A stretch of 32,067 nt of DNA from Candidatus Curtissbacteria bacterium (lineage in GTDB: Bacteria; Patescibacteriota; Microgenomatia; Curtissbacterales; GWA2-41-24), in the NCBI GenBank assembly GCA_016183325.1, contig JACPEV010000030.1, forward strand, positions 1-32,067, in the 5' to 3' direction. Positions 1 to 6,701 of this stretch are shown piece after piece. The position numbers and the translations under genes are program-made. Each line of letters starts with the position of its first letter. The stretch's first letter is position 1. Under the pieces are notes generated by a model, which did not search any database, was not told where the DNA came from, and saw only the letters and a program-made list of their open reading frames with translations.

Positions 1-1
1 G

Positions 2-139
2 GATTTGGGAGAGCTGATCGAGGCAGTTGCCAAAACCCTGTATTACTACAATAACTTAAGGATTCATACCGGGCTAAAAACTGCACCGGTTAAGTTTCGT
101 TTGGATAGAGAATATTTGTTCAAAGAAATGGGTACTTGA
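2..139 (+). CDS. C-terminal end of an integrase-type (DDE, rve) transposase, cut by the window edge
   Basis: The frame is open from base 2 to a TGA at 137-139 and gives 45 residues. They include YYYNNLRIHTGLKTAPVKFR, the typical C-terminal tail of integrase-core transposases (IS3/IS481 type: Tyr-Asn-x-x-Arg-x-His followed by a T/P-V motif). The catalytic residues lie outside the window. It is followed directly by a palindromic repeat (141-196). Family assignment beyond the rve superfamily is uncertain. It is not the same type as the IS30-like transposase at the right edge. Confidence 0.75.
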   Translation, partial: DLGELIEAVAKTLYYYNNLRIHTGLKTAPVKFRLDREYLFKEMGT

Positions 140-140
140 C

Positions 141-196
141 ATTCTCGGCCTCGCCCCGTACCAGACGGTACAGGGCTTCGTTCGAAGAGTAACATG
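141..196. repeat. dispersed palindromic element, TTCTCG...TCGAAGAGTAAC type
   Basis: It starts with TTCTCG, contains the hairpin CCCGTACC-agac-GGTACaGGG, and ends with TTCGAAGAGTAACATG. Related units with the same end motifs and variable central hairpins lie at 4593-4627, in gltX at 19501-19542 (inverted) and 19625-19675, and near 31702-31740. The gltX copy at 19625 has nearly the same central stem. Confidence 0.65.
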
Positions 197-206
197 CGAA
201 ATTATG

Positions 207-1397
207 TCAGTTTCGCCATGCACGGTAGACAAGGCCTGCTTTGTCATCGGAAATGAAAAGGCTGCCTTTTTTATCAAGTGCCAGATCAACCGGCCGGCCG
301 ATTGTTTGACTTCCTGATAAGAACCCGGAGAGAAAATCTTCTTCGCTTGGTGATGTCTCCCCTTCTATTTTGACTCTAACAACTTTGTAGCCAACGGGTG
401 TGGACCTATTCCAAGAACCGTGATAGGCAACTAAAAGATCACCCTGCCAACTCTCTGGAAATTGACTGGAGTTAATAAAGGTGAGCCCAAGCGGGGCTGA
501 GTGGGCAGGAATATTATAAACGCTTGCAACAGTATCTTCACATGGATCACGAACGTATTGATTTTTATCAAATTGAGTATCATGGATTTTGTTTCCGTAG
601 CAAATAGGCCAGCCGTAATCTTTTCCATCTTCTATGATATTAATTTCGTCTGGAGGCAAATCATCGCCCAGAAAATCTCTGCCCATCTCTGTTCCCCAAA
701 GATCCTGTGTTTTGGGATTGACAGTAATAAAGACAGAGTTTCTCAAGCCTTTGGCAAAAAGTCGAGGACTGTTGCCGTCTTTGTCTGAGACAATAACCGC
801 AGCGAGCCACTCGTTCTTTTCAAAGCAAACATCGCAAGTCGATCCAATTGATATATACATACGGCCAGAATTGTCAAAAGCGATAGTTCTAGTAAAGTGT
901 CTACCTCCATTGGGTAGGTCAAAAAGATTTTTGTCGAGTGAAATCGAGAGGTTTGTTTCATCCCAATTATATCTGGCAACCTTTGTTTCTTCTGCAATAA
1001 AAAGTTTACCTTGATAGAAAGCAATGCCATGGGGTCTCGACAACCCTGCGATAACGGTTTTTAGACTATCTGATTTACCGTCTCCGTCTTTATCCGGCAG
1101 GGCGAGTATTTTACCCTGAGCAGGAGTTGACACAAGTAATGTACCCTCCGGTGAAAACTCTAAATCACGAGCATTGCCTAAATCTTTGGCAAAGATATCA
1201 ATAGAAAAACCTGCTGCCAATGTCAGTCCTAGATCATTTTTAACCACAGTTTGAGAGAATTCCTTAGGTAACTGGTTTTGCTGCGGTAATTCTTTAGGGG
1301 GCAAAATCGATGGTAGAGCACCTTTGAACTGGTTAGATTTGAAGATAACAAAAGAAATAATGGCAATGGCAATAATAATTGATATTGTTTTTGTCAT
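207..1397 (-). CDS. membrane-anchored PQQ-type sugar (L-sorbosone) dehydrogenase-like beta-propeller
   Basis: This 396-aa protein has an N-terminal hydrophobic segment (about residues 4-20), a short P/Q-rich linker, then a six-bladed beta-propeller of the soluble glucose/sorbosone dehydrogenase family. Supporting motifs are RDLEFSPEGTLLVSTP, LSRPHGIAFY, a GSTCDVC segment with paired cysteines, and a last blade reading GRPVDLALDKKGSLFISDD. It is probably secreted or anchored outside the cytoplasmic membrane and may oxidise an aldose or sorbosone; cofactor and substrate are inferred from the family. The ATG at 1395-1397 has no Shine-Dalgarno sequence. A possible -10 (TAGAAT, plus-strand 1422-1427) overlaps the -10 of the divergent gene. 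Confidence 0.8.
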   Translation of the reverse strand: MTKTISIIIAIAIISFVIFKSNQFKGALPSILPPKELPQQNQLPKEFSQTVVKNDLGLTLAAGFSIDIFAKDLGNARDLEFSPEGTLLVSTPAQGKILALPDKDGDGKSDSLKTVIAGLSRPHGIAFYQGKLFIAEETKVARYNWDETNLSISLDKNLFDLPNGGRHFTRTIAFDNSGRMYISIGSTCDVCFEKNEWLAAVIVSDKDGNSPRLFAKGLRNSVFITVNPKTQDLWGTEMGRDFLGDDLPPDEINIIEDGKDYGWPICYGNKIHDTQFDKNQYVRDPCEDTVASVYNIPAHSAPLGLTFINSSQFPESWQGDLLVAYHGSWNRSTPVGYKVVRVKIEGETSPSEEDFLSGFLSGSQTIGRPVDLALDKKGSLFISDDKAGLVYRAWRN

Positions 1398-1426
1398 TTG
1401 ACTAAAGTTTTGCGTTGGTCTATTCT
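1398..1426 (+). promoter_or_regulatory. sigma-70-type promoter of the small membrane protein gene
   Basis: TTGACT (1398-1403), a 17-nt spacer, then TATTCT (1421-1426). The TTG at 1398 could be misread as a start codon, but it is the -35 box. Transcription should begin near 1433, which sets the start codon at the ATG at 1449. A minus-strand -10 (TAGAAT) overlaps it. Confidence 0.65.
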
Positions 1427-1448
1427 AACAGAAGAAGATAAAATTCGT

Positions 1449-1859
1449 ATGGATCAGGGAAAAGTCATTAAGTTTTTAATTTATTGGATTGTTAACTCCG
1501 CTATTTTAATTTTTACATCTGCAATTTTTGTCAACAATGTAGTTTTGGGCAATGACAAACTGCCGGGATCTTTGGCAGGAGTTTTATCAGGCCTAATTTT
1601 GACAGGGCTATATTACTTTATCCCGGTTGGGGTCAGGAAAATTGACTATAAAGTAAAAGACGAAAACCACTTGACAATCATTCTATTTGTGGCCAGTGTG
1701 GTTGTGATTTGGATAATCAAAAGGTTGGCCATTATTACGGGTCTTGGTATTTCCAATAACTTATTTGTACTTTTGGTCGCTGTCTTTGTAACCTTTGGTA
1801 TTTGGGGTACAAATAAAGTAATCAGAAGAGTTAGTGGTAAATTACCGATCTCTATTTGA
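1449..1859 (+). CDS. small four-helix membrane protein, function unknown
   Basis: The protein has 136 aa from the ATG at 1449 (MDQGKVIKFLIYWIV). The frame is open further up to a TTG at 1398, but that TTG lies in a -35 box. Four hydrophobic segments are visible, at about residues 7-28, 42-60, 75-93 and 100-122. Basic residues (KVIRR) near the C-terminus suggest a cytoplasmic tail. No catalytic motif is seen and I do not recognise the family. It ends converging with the SGNH hydrolase gene, overlapping it by 8 bp (1852-1859). No terminator is visible between them. Confidence 0.7.
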   Translation: MDQGKVIKFLIYWIVNSAILIFTSAIFVNNVVLGNDKLPGSLAGVLSGLILTGLYYFIPVGVRKIDYKVKDENHLTIILFVASVVVIWIIKRLAIITGLGISNNLFVLLVAVFVTFGIWGTNKVIRRVSGKLPISI

Positions 1860-2919
1860 TAAAAAAGATTATTCTCTCAAAAAGACGTTCTGCGGCAATT
1901 TTGTGGACAAATTCATTGGGATGGGGATCGAATTTACTGGCCATCAGGGTTTTTTTATTTTTATCTTTAAGATCCGGCAGCAGGTCGATAAAAATTACTC
2001 CTTGCTTTCTGAAATAATCTCCCATGATCTGGTGTATATGTGATGGATAACTCGGCCCTATAAGAAAGTTTGACGGAAACATGATAACAACAACTTTGAT
2101 TTTGTCCTTATTCAAACTATCAATAAATTCGGTAATCTCTTTTTTGTGATTTTCAAGAACCGACTGATTGCTATATTGATCAATATCAGCTGTTGCTAGT
2201 TCTTTGAAGGTATTCTGATATCGTTGAGAAAACCTCCAGTAAACGTAATCAAATAAAAATGAACGGTCTGAAAGAAATTGAACAATTTTAGCTTTTTTAC
2301 TATGTTTTACTAGAATTGGAGTTCCGGTGCTTGTTTGTGGTTGAATATCGTTAATGAAATACTCCCAAATCAAAATATCAAATTTTAGATGTCTGACATT
2401 TTCGTATTGTTTGATTTCTTCCGTTGTGTCGTAGCCAGACTTGCCTAAGTTATAAACCTCAACCTTTTTCTCGGCACTTTTTAATTTCTCTTCCAAAATG
2501 TTTGAAAAGCGATCTTCGACGTTCTCAATGCCGCCCCCTTGAGTTATTGAATCTCCCATGACTGCTATTCTGGTGACACCAGCCGGTTTTTCAACTTCGA
2601 AATTTCTGTCCCTAAAAAAATAATTGTTGAAAACATCGTGTCTTTGGTGCCAACGTTTGTCCACTTTCAGAAAGCCCAAACCGTCCGGTTCGTCGTAAAC
2701 ATAGCGGAAGTATGCTTCACTAAGGGAAAAAACAAGGATTATAATGACAATGGTGAAAGATAGAGAGAGGTAAATTGTTTGGCTTTTTTTGTCAATTTTT
2801 GCTTTGTACAATTTGTATGACATAAAAATAAAAGTGACAATGGCAATAAAATCTAATAATAGATAAAGTGAGAAATCTTTCAGGAAGTAAGTAATTCTTG
2901 CTGCGAGATTAAAAAACAT
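1852..2919 (-). CDS. membrane-anchored SGNH/GDSL-family hydrolase
   Basis: This 355-aa protein has two N-terminal transmembrane segments (about residues 18-38 and 49-66), then an extracytoplasmic SGNH hydrolase domain. Block I is VMGDSITQGGG with nucleophile Ser124. The C-terminal block is FDPHPN, with Asp331 and His333 as the likely rest of the triad. The family deacylates or deacetylates carbohydrates and lipids; a role in cell-surface polysaccharide modification is inference. A second SGNH protein lies at 21858-23375. The start ATG follows a -35/-10 pair with only 8 nt between the -10 and the ATG, so the mRNA is probably leaderless. Confidence 0.85.
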   Translation of the reverse strand: MFFNLAARITYFLKDFSLYLLLDFIAIVTFIFMSYKLYKAKIDKKSQTIYLSLSFTIVIIILVFSLSEAYFRYVYDEPDGLGFLKVDKRWHQRHDVFNNYFFRDRNFEVEKPAGVTRIAVMGDSITQGGGIENVEDRFSNILEEKLKSAEKKVEVYNLGKSGYDTTEEIKQYENVRHLKFDILIWEYFINDIQPQTSTGTPILVKHSKKAKIVQFLSDRSFLFDYVYWRFSQRYQNTFKELATADIDQYSNQSVLENHKKEITEFIDSLNKDKIKVVVIMFPSNFLIGPSYPSHIHQIMGDYFRKQGVIFIDLLPDLKDKNKKTLMASKFDPHPNEFVHKIAAERLFERIIFFIK

Positions 2920-2927
2920 TAAACTAT

Positions 2928-2956
2928 ATGATAGATTTAAGGCTTAAGTTTTTCAA
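2928..2956 (-). promoter_or_regulatory. promoter of the SGNH hydrolase gene (leaderless)
   Basis: On the minus strand: TTGAAA (2956-2951), a 17-nt spacer, TATCAT (2933-2928), then 8 nt and the ATG at 2919. Transcription would start at or next to the start codon. Confidence 0.7.
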
Positions 2957-2967
2957 TATTAGAAACA

Positions 2968-2997
2968 TTGGACTTTAAAGTTGTTCAAGAATAAAAT
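2968..2997 (+). promoter_or_regulatory. promoter of the 5-formyl-THF cyclo-ligase gene
   Basis: TTGGAC (2968-2973), an 18-nt spacer, then TAAAAT (2992-2997). The ATG at 3013 would have a 5' UTR of about 9 nt without a Shine-Dalgarno sequence. It is divergent to the SGNH promoter. Confidence 0.5.
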
Positions 2998-3012
2998 AAG
3001 TGTTCAACAGAT

Positions 3013-3573
3013 ATGATAAAAACGAAGCAAAAATTAAGAGAACGCTTTTTGGAGAAGCGAAAATTGCTTCTTAGTGATTGGGTGAAAAGGAACAGTGAAA
3101 AGATAAATAGACGTTTATTAAGCTTTCCCGAAATTTTCGGAAGGAGAAATTTTTCTGTTTATTTGCCGATTAACAATGAGGTGGATACTAAAACACTAAT
3201 AGATGCTCTTTTGAGAAAAAGAGTTAATATAGTTGTACCAAGTTATTCGAAAGAGAGTAGAAATTATTTTTGGGCAAAATTTTTAGGATGGAATAATTTG
3301 GAGAAAGGTCCCTTTAAAATCCTGCAACCCGCTAAAATTTTTCCTGTAGATTCTTTACAAATTGAAGTAGCAATAATTCCTGGTCTTTGTTTTTCAAAGA
3401 CTGGGACAAGACTGGGATACGGAAAAGGAGTCTTCGACAGGTTACTTAAGAAAACTAATGCTTTTAAAATAGGGTTGGCTTATGATTTCCAGATCGTAGA
3501 TAACTTACCGAAAGAAATCCATGATCTTGCGATGGATGCGATTATAACAGAGAAGAGAGTTATTCGTTCATAG
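3013..3573 (+). CDS. 5-formyltetrahydrofolate cyclo-ligase
   Basis: This 186-aa cytoplasmic enzyme converts 5-formyl-THF to 5,10-methenyl-THF using ATP, returning a storage folate to one-carbon metabolism. The hallmark GTRLGYGKGVFDRLL lies at about residues 131-145. The N-terminal helix with basic residues (KQKLRERFLEKRKLL) matches the family's KxxLRxxxxxxR start, and VAIIPGLCFSKTGTRLG precedes the glycine-rich loop. Length is normal for the family. Its stop codon sits inside a four-unit heptamer array (3567-3594), so the extreme C-terminus (VIRS) is partly encoded by repeat sequence. Confidence 0.92.
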   Translation: MIKTKQKLRERFLEKRKLLLSDWVKRNSEKINRRLLSFPEIFGRRNFSVYLPINNEVDTKTLIDALLRKRVNIVVPSYSKESRNYFWAKFLGWNNLEKGPFKILQPAKIFPVDSLQIEVAIIPGLCFSKTGTRLGYGKGVFDRLLKKTNAFKIGLAYDFQIVDNLPKEIHDLAMDAIITEKRVIRS

Positions 3574-3594
3574 TTCATAGTTCATAGTTCATAG
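3567..3594 (+). repeat. heptanucleotide tandem array, TTCATAG x4
   Basis: Four perfect copies of TTCATAG fill the 3' end of the cyclo-ligase gene, including its TAG stop, and run up to the convergent glycosidase stop codon at 3595. It is one of four loci in this window with a 7-bp period. Confidence 0.9.
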
Positions 3595-4521
3595 TTATTT
3601 TATAATAATGGCGTTGGGAAGACTGCGACCTGGGCCTACCCTGTATCCACCGCTATAAAGTGCTACTGATCCCCCACCATCCAGATTTAAGGCATCAGTT
3701 GCTCCAAGGGACTGAAAAATATTAACCATGTCTCGCATATTAGCACTGGTTGCAACTACCAGAAAAAGCTTTCCACCACCCATACCGATACCGCTTCTGG
3801 TACCTTTGGTAATTTTTAAATTGTCAGAAAGAGATCCTTCGTCTAGAACTGCCTGGCCGCCGGCAAGCAGTGAAGGGTAATTAACGATCCCTCCGGTAAT
3901 ATCACTTGGAGCGCCAACCTTGGATTGGTCCGGAAAAAATTGGGCAGAGCCACTTCTGAAGACAAACATGCCTCTGCCATTCCAAAAAAGCGTAGAAGAG
4001 TTAATCCATTTTTTCTGACGGTTGTTCCAAACGGCAAAGTCAAAAGAGTTTACCTTTGACGCGCAGGACGCATAATCTTGAGGACAAAAATAGGTGCCGT
4101 TCATGCCAGCCCTACCACCATTTTCGGCAACATAAGTTGCAAGGGGCTTGGTTGGACAATCGCCAGAACAATCATTATCGTTTGCTGTATCTGTAACTAC
4201 TGTGGTAGATGCTAGATCAAAAGCAAGAACGCTAAAATTTCCGTAGCTTTTGACGGATGTGTTAGTTGATGTAGGTTGACTGGTTGCCGGTGACGGCTTT
4301 GGAGATGGGGCAGGTGTGGGCGAAGGATCTGGAGTCGGAGTGGGCGTCGGAGTCGGATTTGGCGATGGTGAAGGGCCAAGTGTTGGTAAAGGTGAAGAAG
4401 TTACAATCTTAGGTGTGATGTTCTGGCTGGAGCTGATAGTAATGACGGCGATTGAGACAAAACTAGCAATAGCAACTGGGATTAGAAGAAGGATAGGGAT
4501 AAAACCGAGTTTTTTGGGCAC
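3595..4521 (-). CDS. secreted phosphodiester glycosidase (NAGPA/DUF2233 domain) with Pro-rich stalk
   Basis: This 308-aa protein starts at a GTG (4519-4521). An N-terminal hydrophobic anchor (about residues 7-29) is followed by a P/T/S-rich stalk (about residues 42-88), then a phosphodiester glycosidase domain. Supporting motifs are NGTYFCP, RSGIGMGGGKLFLVV, the NMRDMVNIFQSLGATDALNLDGGGS block and the final RSLPNAIIIK. The D-G-G-G-S loop is the family's signature near the active site. In other bacteria the domain acts on exopolysaccharide or wall-linked sugar phosphodiesters; the substrate here is unknown. The stalk suggests display outside the cell. Confidence 0.88.
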   Translation of the reverse strand: MPKKLGFIPILLLIPVAIASFVSIAVITISSSQNITPKIVTSSPLPTLGPSPSPNPTPTPTPTPDPSPTPAPSPKPSPATSQPTSTNTSVKSYGNFSVLAFDLASTTVVTDTANDNDCSGDCPTKPLATYVAENGGRAGMNGTYFCPQDYASCASKVNSFDFAVWNNRQKKWINSSTLFWNGRGMFVFRSGSAQFFPDQSKVGAPSDITGGIVNYPSLLAGGQAVLDEGSLSDNLKITKGTRSGIGMGGGKLFLVVATSANMRDMVNIFQSLGATDALNLDGGGSVALYSGGYRVGPGRSLPNAIIIK

Positions 4522-4531
4522 GATTAAAGTA

Positions 4532-4645
4532 GTAACTGTTCACCGTTACTGACACAACGCATATTGTTCGAGGCTGAAAGCCGAGAACTAAACTTCTCGC
4601 TCACGCTCGAAGAGTAATAACGTGTCAGCGATTGTGAACTCTTAC
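4532..4645. mobile_element. MITE-like element, 114 bp, with 8-bp target duplication
   Basis: Perfect 8-bp direct repeats TTAAAGTA (4524-4531 and 4646-4653) flank a 114-bp unit. Its ends are imperfect inverted repeats: the left begins GTAACTGTTCACC, and the right read inward begins GTAAGAGTTCACA. The two 24-bp ends agree at about 18 positions, including GTAA, GTTCAC and CTGACAC. The interior holds an imperfect palindrome (4566-4588) and a TTCTCG...CTCGAAGAGTAATAAC unit. No ORF is inside, so it would need a transposase in trans. It lies between the glycosidase gene and the DUF3048 promoter. Confidence 0.75.
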
Positions 4646-4733
4646 TTAAAGTATATCAAACTACCAAATACTGGCCTGATGTACTATGATTAAATAAGTT
4701 ACTTTTGCATAAGATTTTTACAGTCTAACGGGG

Positions 4734-4762
4734 TTGACAGAAATTAAGTAGAATGGTAAAAG
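4734..4762 (+). promoter_or_regulatory. promoter of the DUF3048 gene
   Basis: TTGACA (4734-4739), a 17-nt spacer, then TAAAAG (4757-4762) preceded by TGg, an extended -10. Transcription would start near 4769, leaving an untranslated leader of about 88 nt. That is long for this window. Confidence 0.6.
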
Positions 4763-4763
4763 A

Positions 4764-4856
4764 GTGGGTACTAGATTTATCCATATTTTAAGGAGGAATA
4801 GGAAGCAGACGCTGCCCACCCCTAAAACCTTTTGGGTTCCGGGGTAAATAATTAAA
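4764..4856 (+). other. possible structured 5' leader of the DUF3048 gene
   Basis: GTGGG near 4764 can pair with CCCAC near 4815. The segment also holds AAGGAGGA (about 4790), too far from the start codon to serve it, and a hairpin ACCCC-(taa)-AACC-ttttg-GGTT-(cc)-GGGGT at about 4818-4845. There is no U-run, so it is not a terminator. I do not recognise a known riboswitch. Confidence 0.3.
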
Positions 4857-5987
4857 TTGAAATCAAAGAAAATACTTTTAGTCGTACTTGGTGCGGTTAT
4901 TTTATATGCCCTTTCTGCCGGAGTTTCATACATGGCTTTTAATTTGTTACCAAAGTCTTCTTCTATCAACATTCCAACTCCATTTGGAAGCTTAATAGAT
5001 TCTACTTCAGGCAGTGAAGAAGGTGCGAAAGACAGGCCGTGTCCTCTAAATGGTGCCTTATATACTAAAGCGCGGGAAGAGTTATGGAAAAAGCGAAGAC
5101 CGCTTGGAGTGATGATCGAAAATCACCTAGACGCACGGCCGGCACTGGGACTTTCAAGGGCTGATATTATTTATGAAGCTGTTGCTGAAGGAGGAATAAC
5201 AAGATTTTTAGCCATCTATCTTTGTCAAGATGCCGGTGACATAGCTCCTGTTAGATCCGCCAGAACTTACTTTTTGGATTGGGTTTCGGAATACAATGCT
5301 CTTTATGCTCATGTTGGCGGAGCTAATACGCCCGGACCTGCAAATTCCTTGGGGCAAATTAGAGAATACGGAATAATGGATATGGACCAATTCGGACTTG
5401 GTTTTCCGACTTACTGGCGTGGGACTGACAAGCTTGCACCGCATAATGTTCACTCAACAACTAAAAAACTTTGGGAGGCGGCTGAAAAACGAGGTTTTGG
5501 GCCTGAGGATGAGGAAGGTGTGCGTTGGGACGAAGATTTTGAAAAGTGGAAGTTTAAAGAGGACGCTGAGCTTGCCAAAAGAGGCGACGCGAAACCAATA
5601 ATTGTGCCTTTTTGGCAACAATCCCCTGATTACACAGTGACTTGGAAATATGATAAAGAAGCAAATGTTTACAGAAGATATCATGGGGAAACCTCCCAGA
5701 TTGATCCTATTACCAATGAGCATTTATCAGCAACAAATATTGTTGTCCAATTCCAAAACGAAAGAGATGCAAATGATGGTTATCCGGATGGGCATCTACT
5801 TTATGGTACGACAGGATCGGGAAAAGCATTAATTTTTATGGACGGTAACGCAGTTGAAGGTAGGTGGGTCAAGCAGAACCGGACCGCAAGAAGCAAATTT
5901 TTAAACCAGCAAGGAAAAGAAGTGGAATTTAATCCTGGAAAAATCTGGATAGAAACTGTTCCTGTCGGCAATACTGTAGAGTATTGA
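4857..5987 (+). CDS. secreted DUF3048 (YerB-like) protein
   Basis: This 376-aa protein starts at a TTG; no ATG is available before the hydrophobic leader. An N-terminal signal or anchor sequence (about residues 5-30) is followed by the DUF3048 N-terminal domain, recognisable by RPLGVMIENHLDARP, LSRADIIYEAVAEGGITRF, the APVRSARTYF segment and the HVGG(A)N region. The C-terminal DUF3048_C part includes VQFQNER and GSGKALIFMDGNAVEGRW. Members such as B. subtilis YerB are extracytoplasmic and of unknown biochemical function. It is transcribed from the promoter at 4734 through an unusually long leader. Confidence 0.85.
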   Translation: MKSKKILLVVLGAVILYALSAGVSYMAFNLLPKSSSINIPTPFGSLIDSTSGSEEGAKDRPCPLNGALYTKAREELWKKRRPLGVMIENHLDARPALGLSRADIIYEAVAEGGITRFLAIYLCQDAGDIAPVRSARTYFLDWVSEYNALYAHVGGANTPGPANSLGQIREYGIMDMDQFGLGFPTYWRGTDKLAPHNVHSTTKKLWEAAEKRGFGPEDEEGVRWDEDFEKWKFKEDAELAKRGDAKPIIVPFWQQSPDYTVTWKYDKEANVYRRYHGETSQIDPITNEHLSATNIVVQFQNERDANDGYPDGHLLYGTTGSGKALIFMDGNAVEGRWVKQNRTARSKFLNQQGKEVEFNPGKIWIETVPVGNTVEY

Positions 5988-6012
5988 AATTGCTGCCTCA
6001 ACCTGCCTCTGA

Positions 6013-6032
6013 AGAATTAAGGGTGTAATTCT
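6013..6032. promoter_or_regulatory. candidate operator of the winged-helix regulator
   Basis: Perfect inverted repeat AGAATTA-N6-TAATTCT, 10 bp upstream of the regulator's ATG (6043). No U-run follows, so a protein-binding site is more likely than a terminator. Autoregulation is inference. Confidence 0.45.
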
Positions 6033-6042
6033 GCCAAAAAAT

Positions 6043-6621
6043 ATGTTAATTGACCTTTTAATATCCAAAGTACGAGTAAAAATCCTGGAGCTTTTTTTAG
6101 GAAATCCCGGCGAGATTTATCATGTGCGGGAAATTGTCAGAAGAGTAGATGAGGAAATTAACGCAGTCAGACGTGAGCTTGCAAGACTTGAAAAAACAGG
6201 ACTTTTGGCAAGCGAGTGGCGGGCAAATAGGAGATTTTATTCGGTAAAGCGCGATTTTATTTATTTTTCTGAGCTTCTATCGATGGTAAACAAAAGCGTG
6301 GGGCTCGGGGGTTCGATATTAAAAAACAAGGGGAAACTTGGCAAAATAAAATATGCAATGCTTTCCGGTTCTTTTGTAAGGGGTAAACCTTACGCTCAAA
6401 ACGAAGTGGACCTTTTTGTTGTTGGCAGTATCGTGTTGCCGGAGTTGGGGGCAATCGTTCGTGATGAAGAAGCCAGACGAAATAGAGAGGTAAATTTTAC
6501 GCCAATGACAGAGGAAGAATTTAATTTTCGTAAAAATAGGAGAGATCCATTTGTAATGGGTATTCTTTCAAAACCTCGAGTGATGTTAATTGGTGATGAG
6601 GAAGAAATGGTGAAGCTGTAG
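6043..6621 (+). CDS. winged-helix regulator fused to a minimal nucleotidyltransferase domain
   Basis: This 192-aa protein has an N-terminal winged HTH (about residues 1-75; VREIVRRVDEEINAVRRELARLEKTGLL is a typical recognition-helix and wing layout). A C-terminal domain begins MLSGSFVRG and continues to VDLFVVG, the G-S-x(2)-R-G ... x-D-x pattern of MNT-type nucleotidyltransferases. Only one acidic residue of the usual D-x-D/E pair is clear, so catalysis is uncertain. Such fusions are common in archaea and candidate-phylum bacteria and are often annotated as transcriptional regulators. A perfect inverted repeat just upstream could be its operator. Confidence 0.75.
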   Translation: MLIDLLISKVRVKILELFLGNPGEIYHVREIVRRVDEEINAVRRELARLEKTGLLASEWRANRRFYSVKRDFIYFSELLSMVNKSVGLGGSILKNKGKLGKIKYAMLSGSFVRGKPYAQNEVDLFVVGSIVLPELGAIVRDEEARRNREVNFTPMTEEEFNFRKNRRDPFVMGILSKPRVMLIGDEEEMVKL

Positions 6622-6624
6622 TAA

Positions 6625-6666
6625 ATAGTTAATGGTTAATAGTTAATAGTTTATGGTTAATAGTTA
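6625..6666 (+). repeat. heptanucleotide tandem array, AT(A/G)GTT(A/T) x6
   Basis: Six 7-bp units (ATAGTTA, ATGGTTA, ATAGTTA, ATAGTTT, ATGGTTA, ATAGTTA) begin 3 bp after the regulator stop codon. The array ends at the secD -35 region, so its copy number sets the distance from the upstream gene to that promoter. Confidence 0.9.
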
Positions 6667-6693
6667 ACTTCAAGTAAACTCCTGATATATAAT
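6664..6693 (+). promoter_or_regulatory. promoter of secD (leaderless)
   Basis: A perfect -10, TATAAT (6688-6693), lies 8 nt before the GTG start. The best -35, TTAACT (6664-6669), is 18 nt further up and overlaps the end of the heptamer array. Confidence 0.65.
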
Positions 6694-6701
6694 TCCTTTT
6701 A

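Noticed and set aside
1398-1448. N-terminal extension of the small membrane protein from the TTG at 1398.
   Set aside because: The TTG is the -35 box of a near-consensus promoter; the ATG at 1449 starts directly before the first transmembrane helix.
4316-4552. Gly/Val-rich ORF on the plus strand.
   Set aside because: It is the antisense of the Pro/Thr-rich stalk of the glycosidase; composition is fully explained by that.
4785-4830. SRP RNA-like apical loop (GGAAGCAG) in the DUF3048 leader.
   Set aside because: The short match lacks the flanking GGAA tetraloop stem and the complementary 5' strand of SRP domain IV, and no terminator follows.
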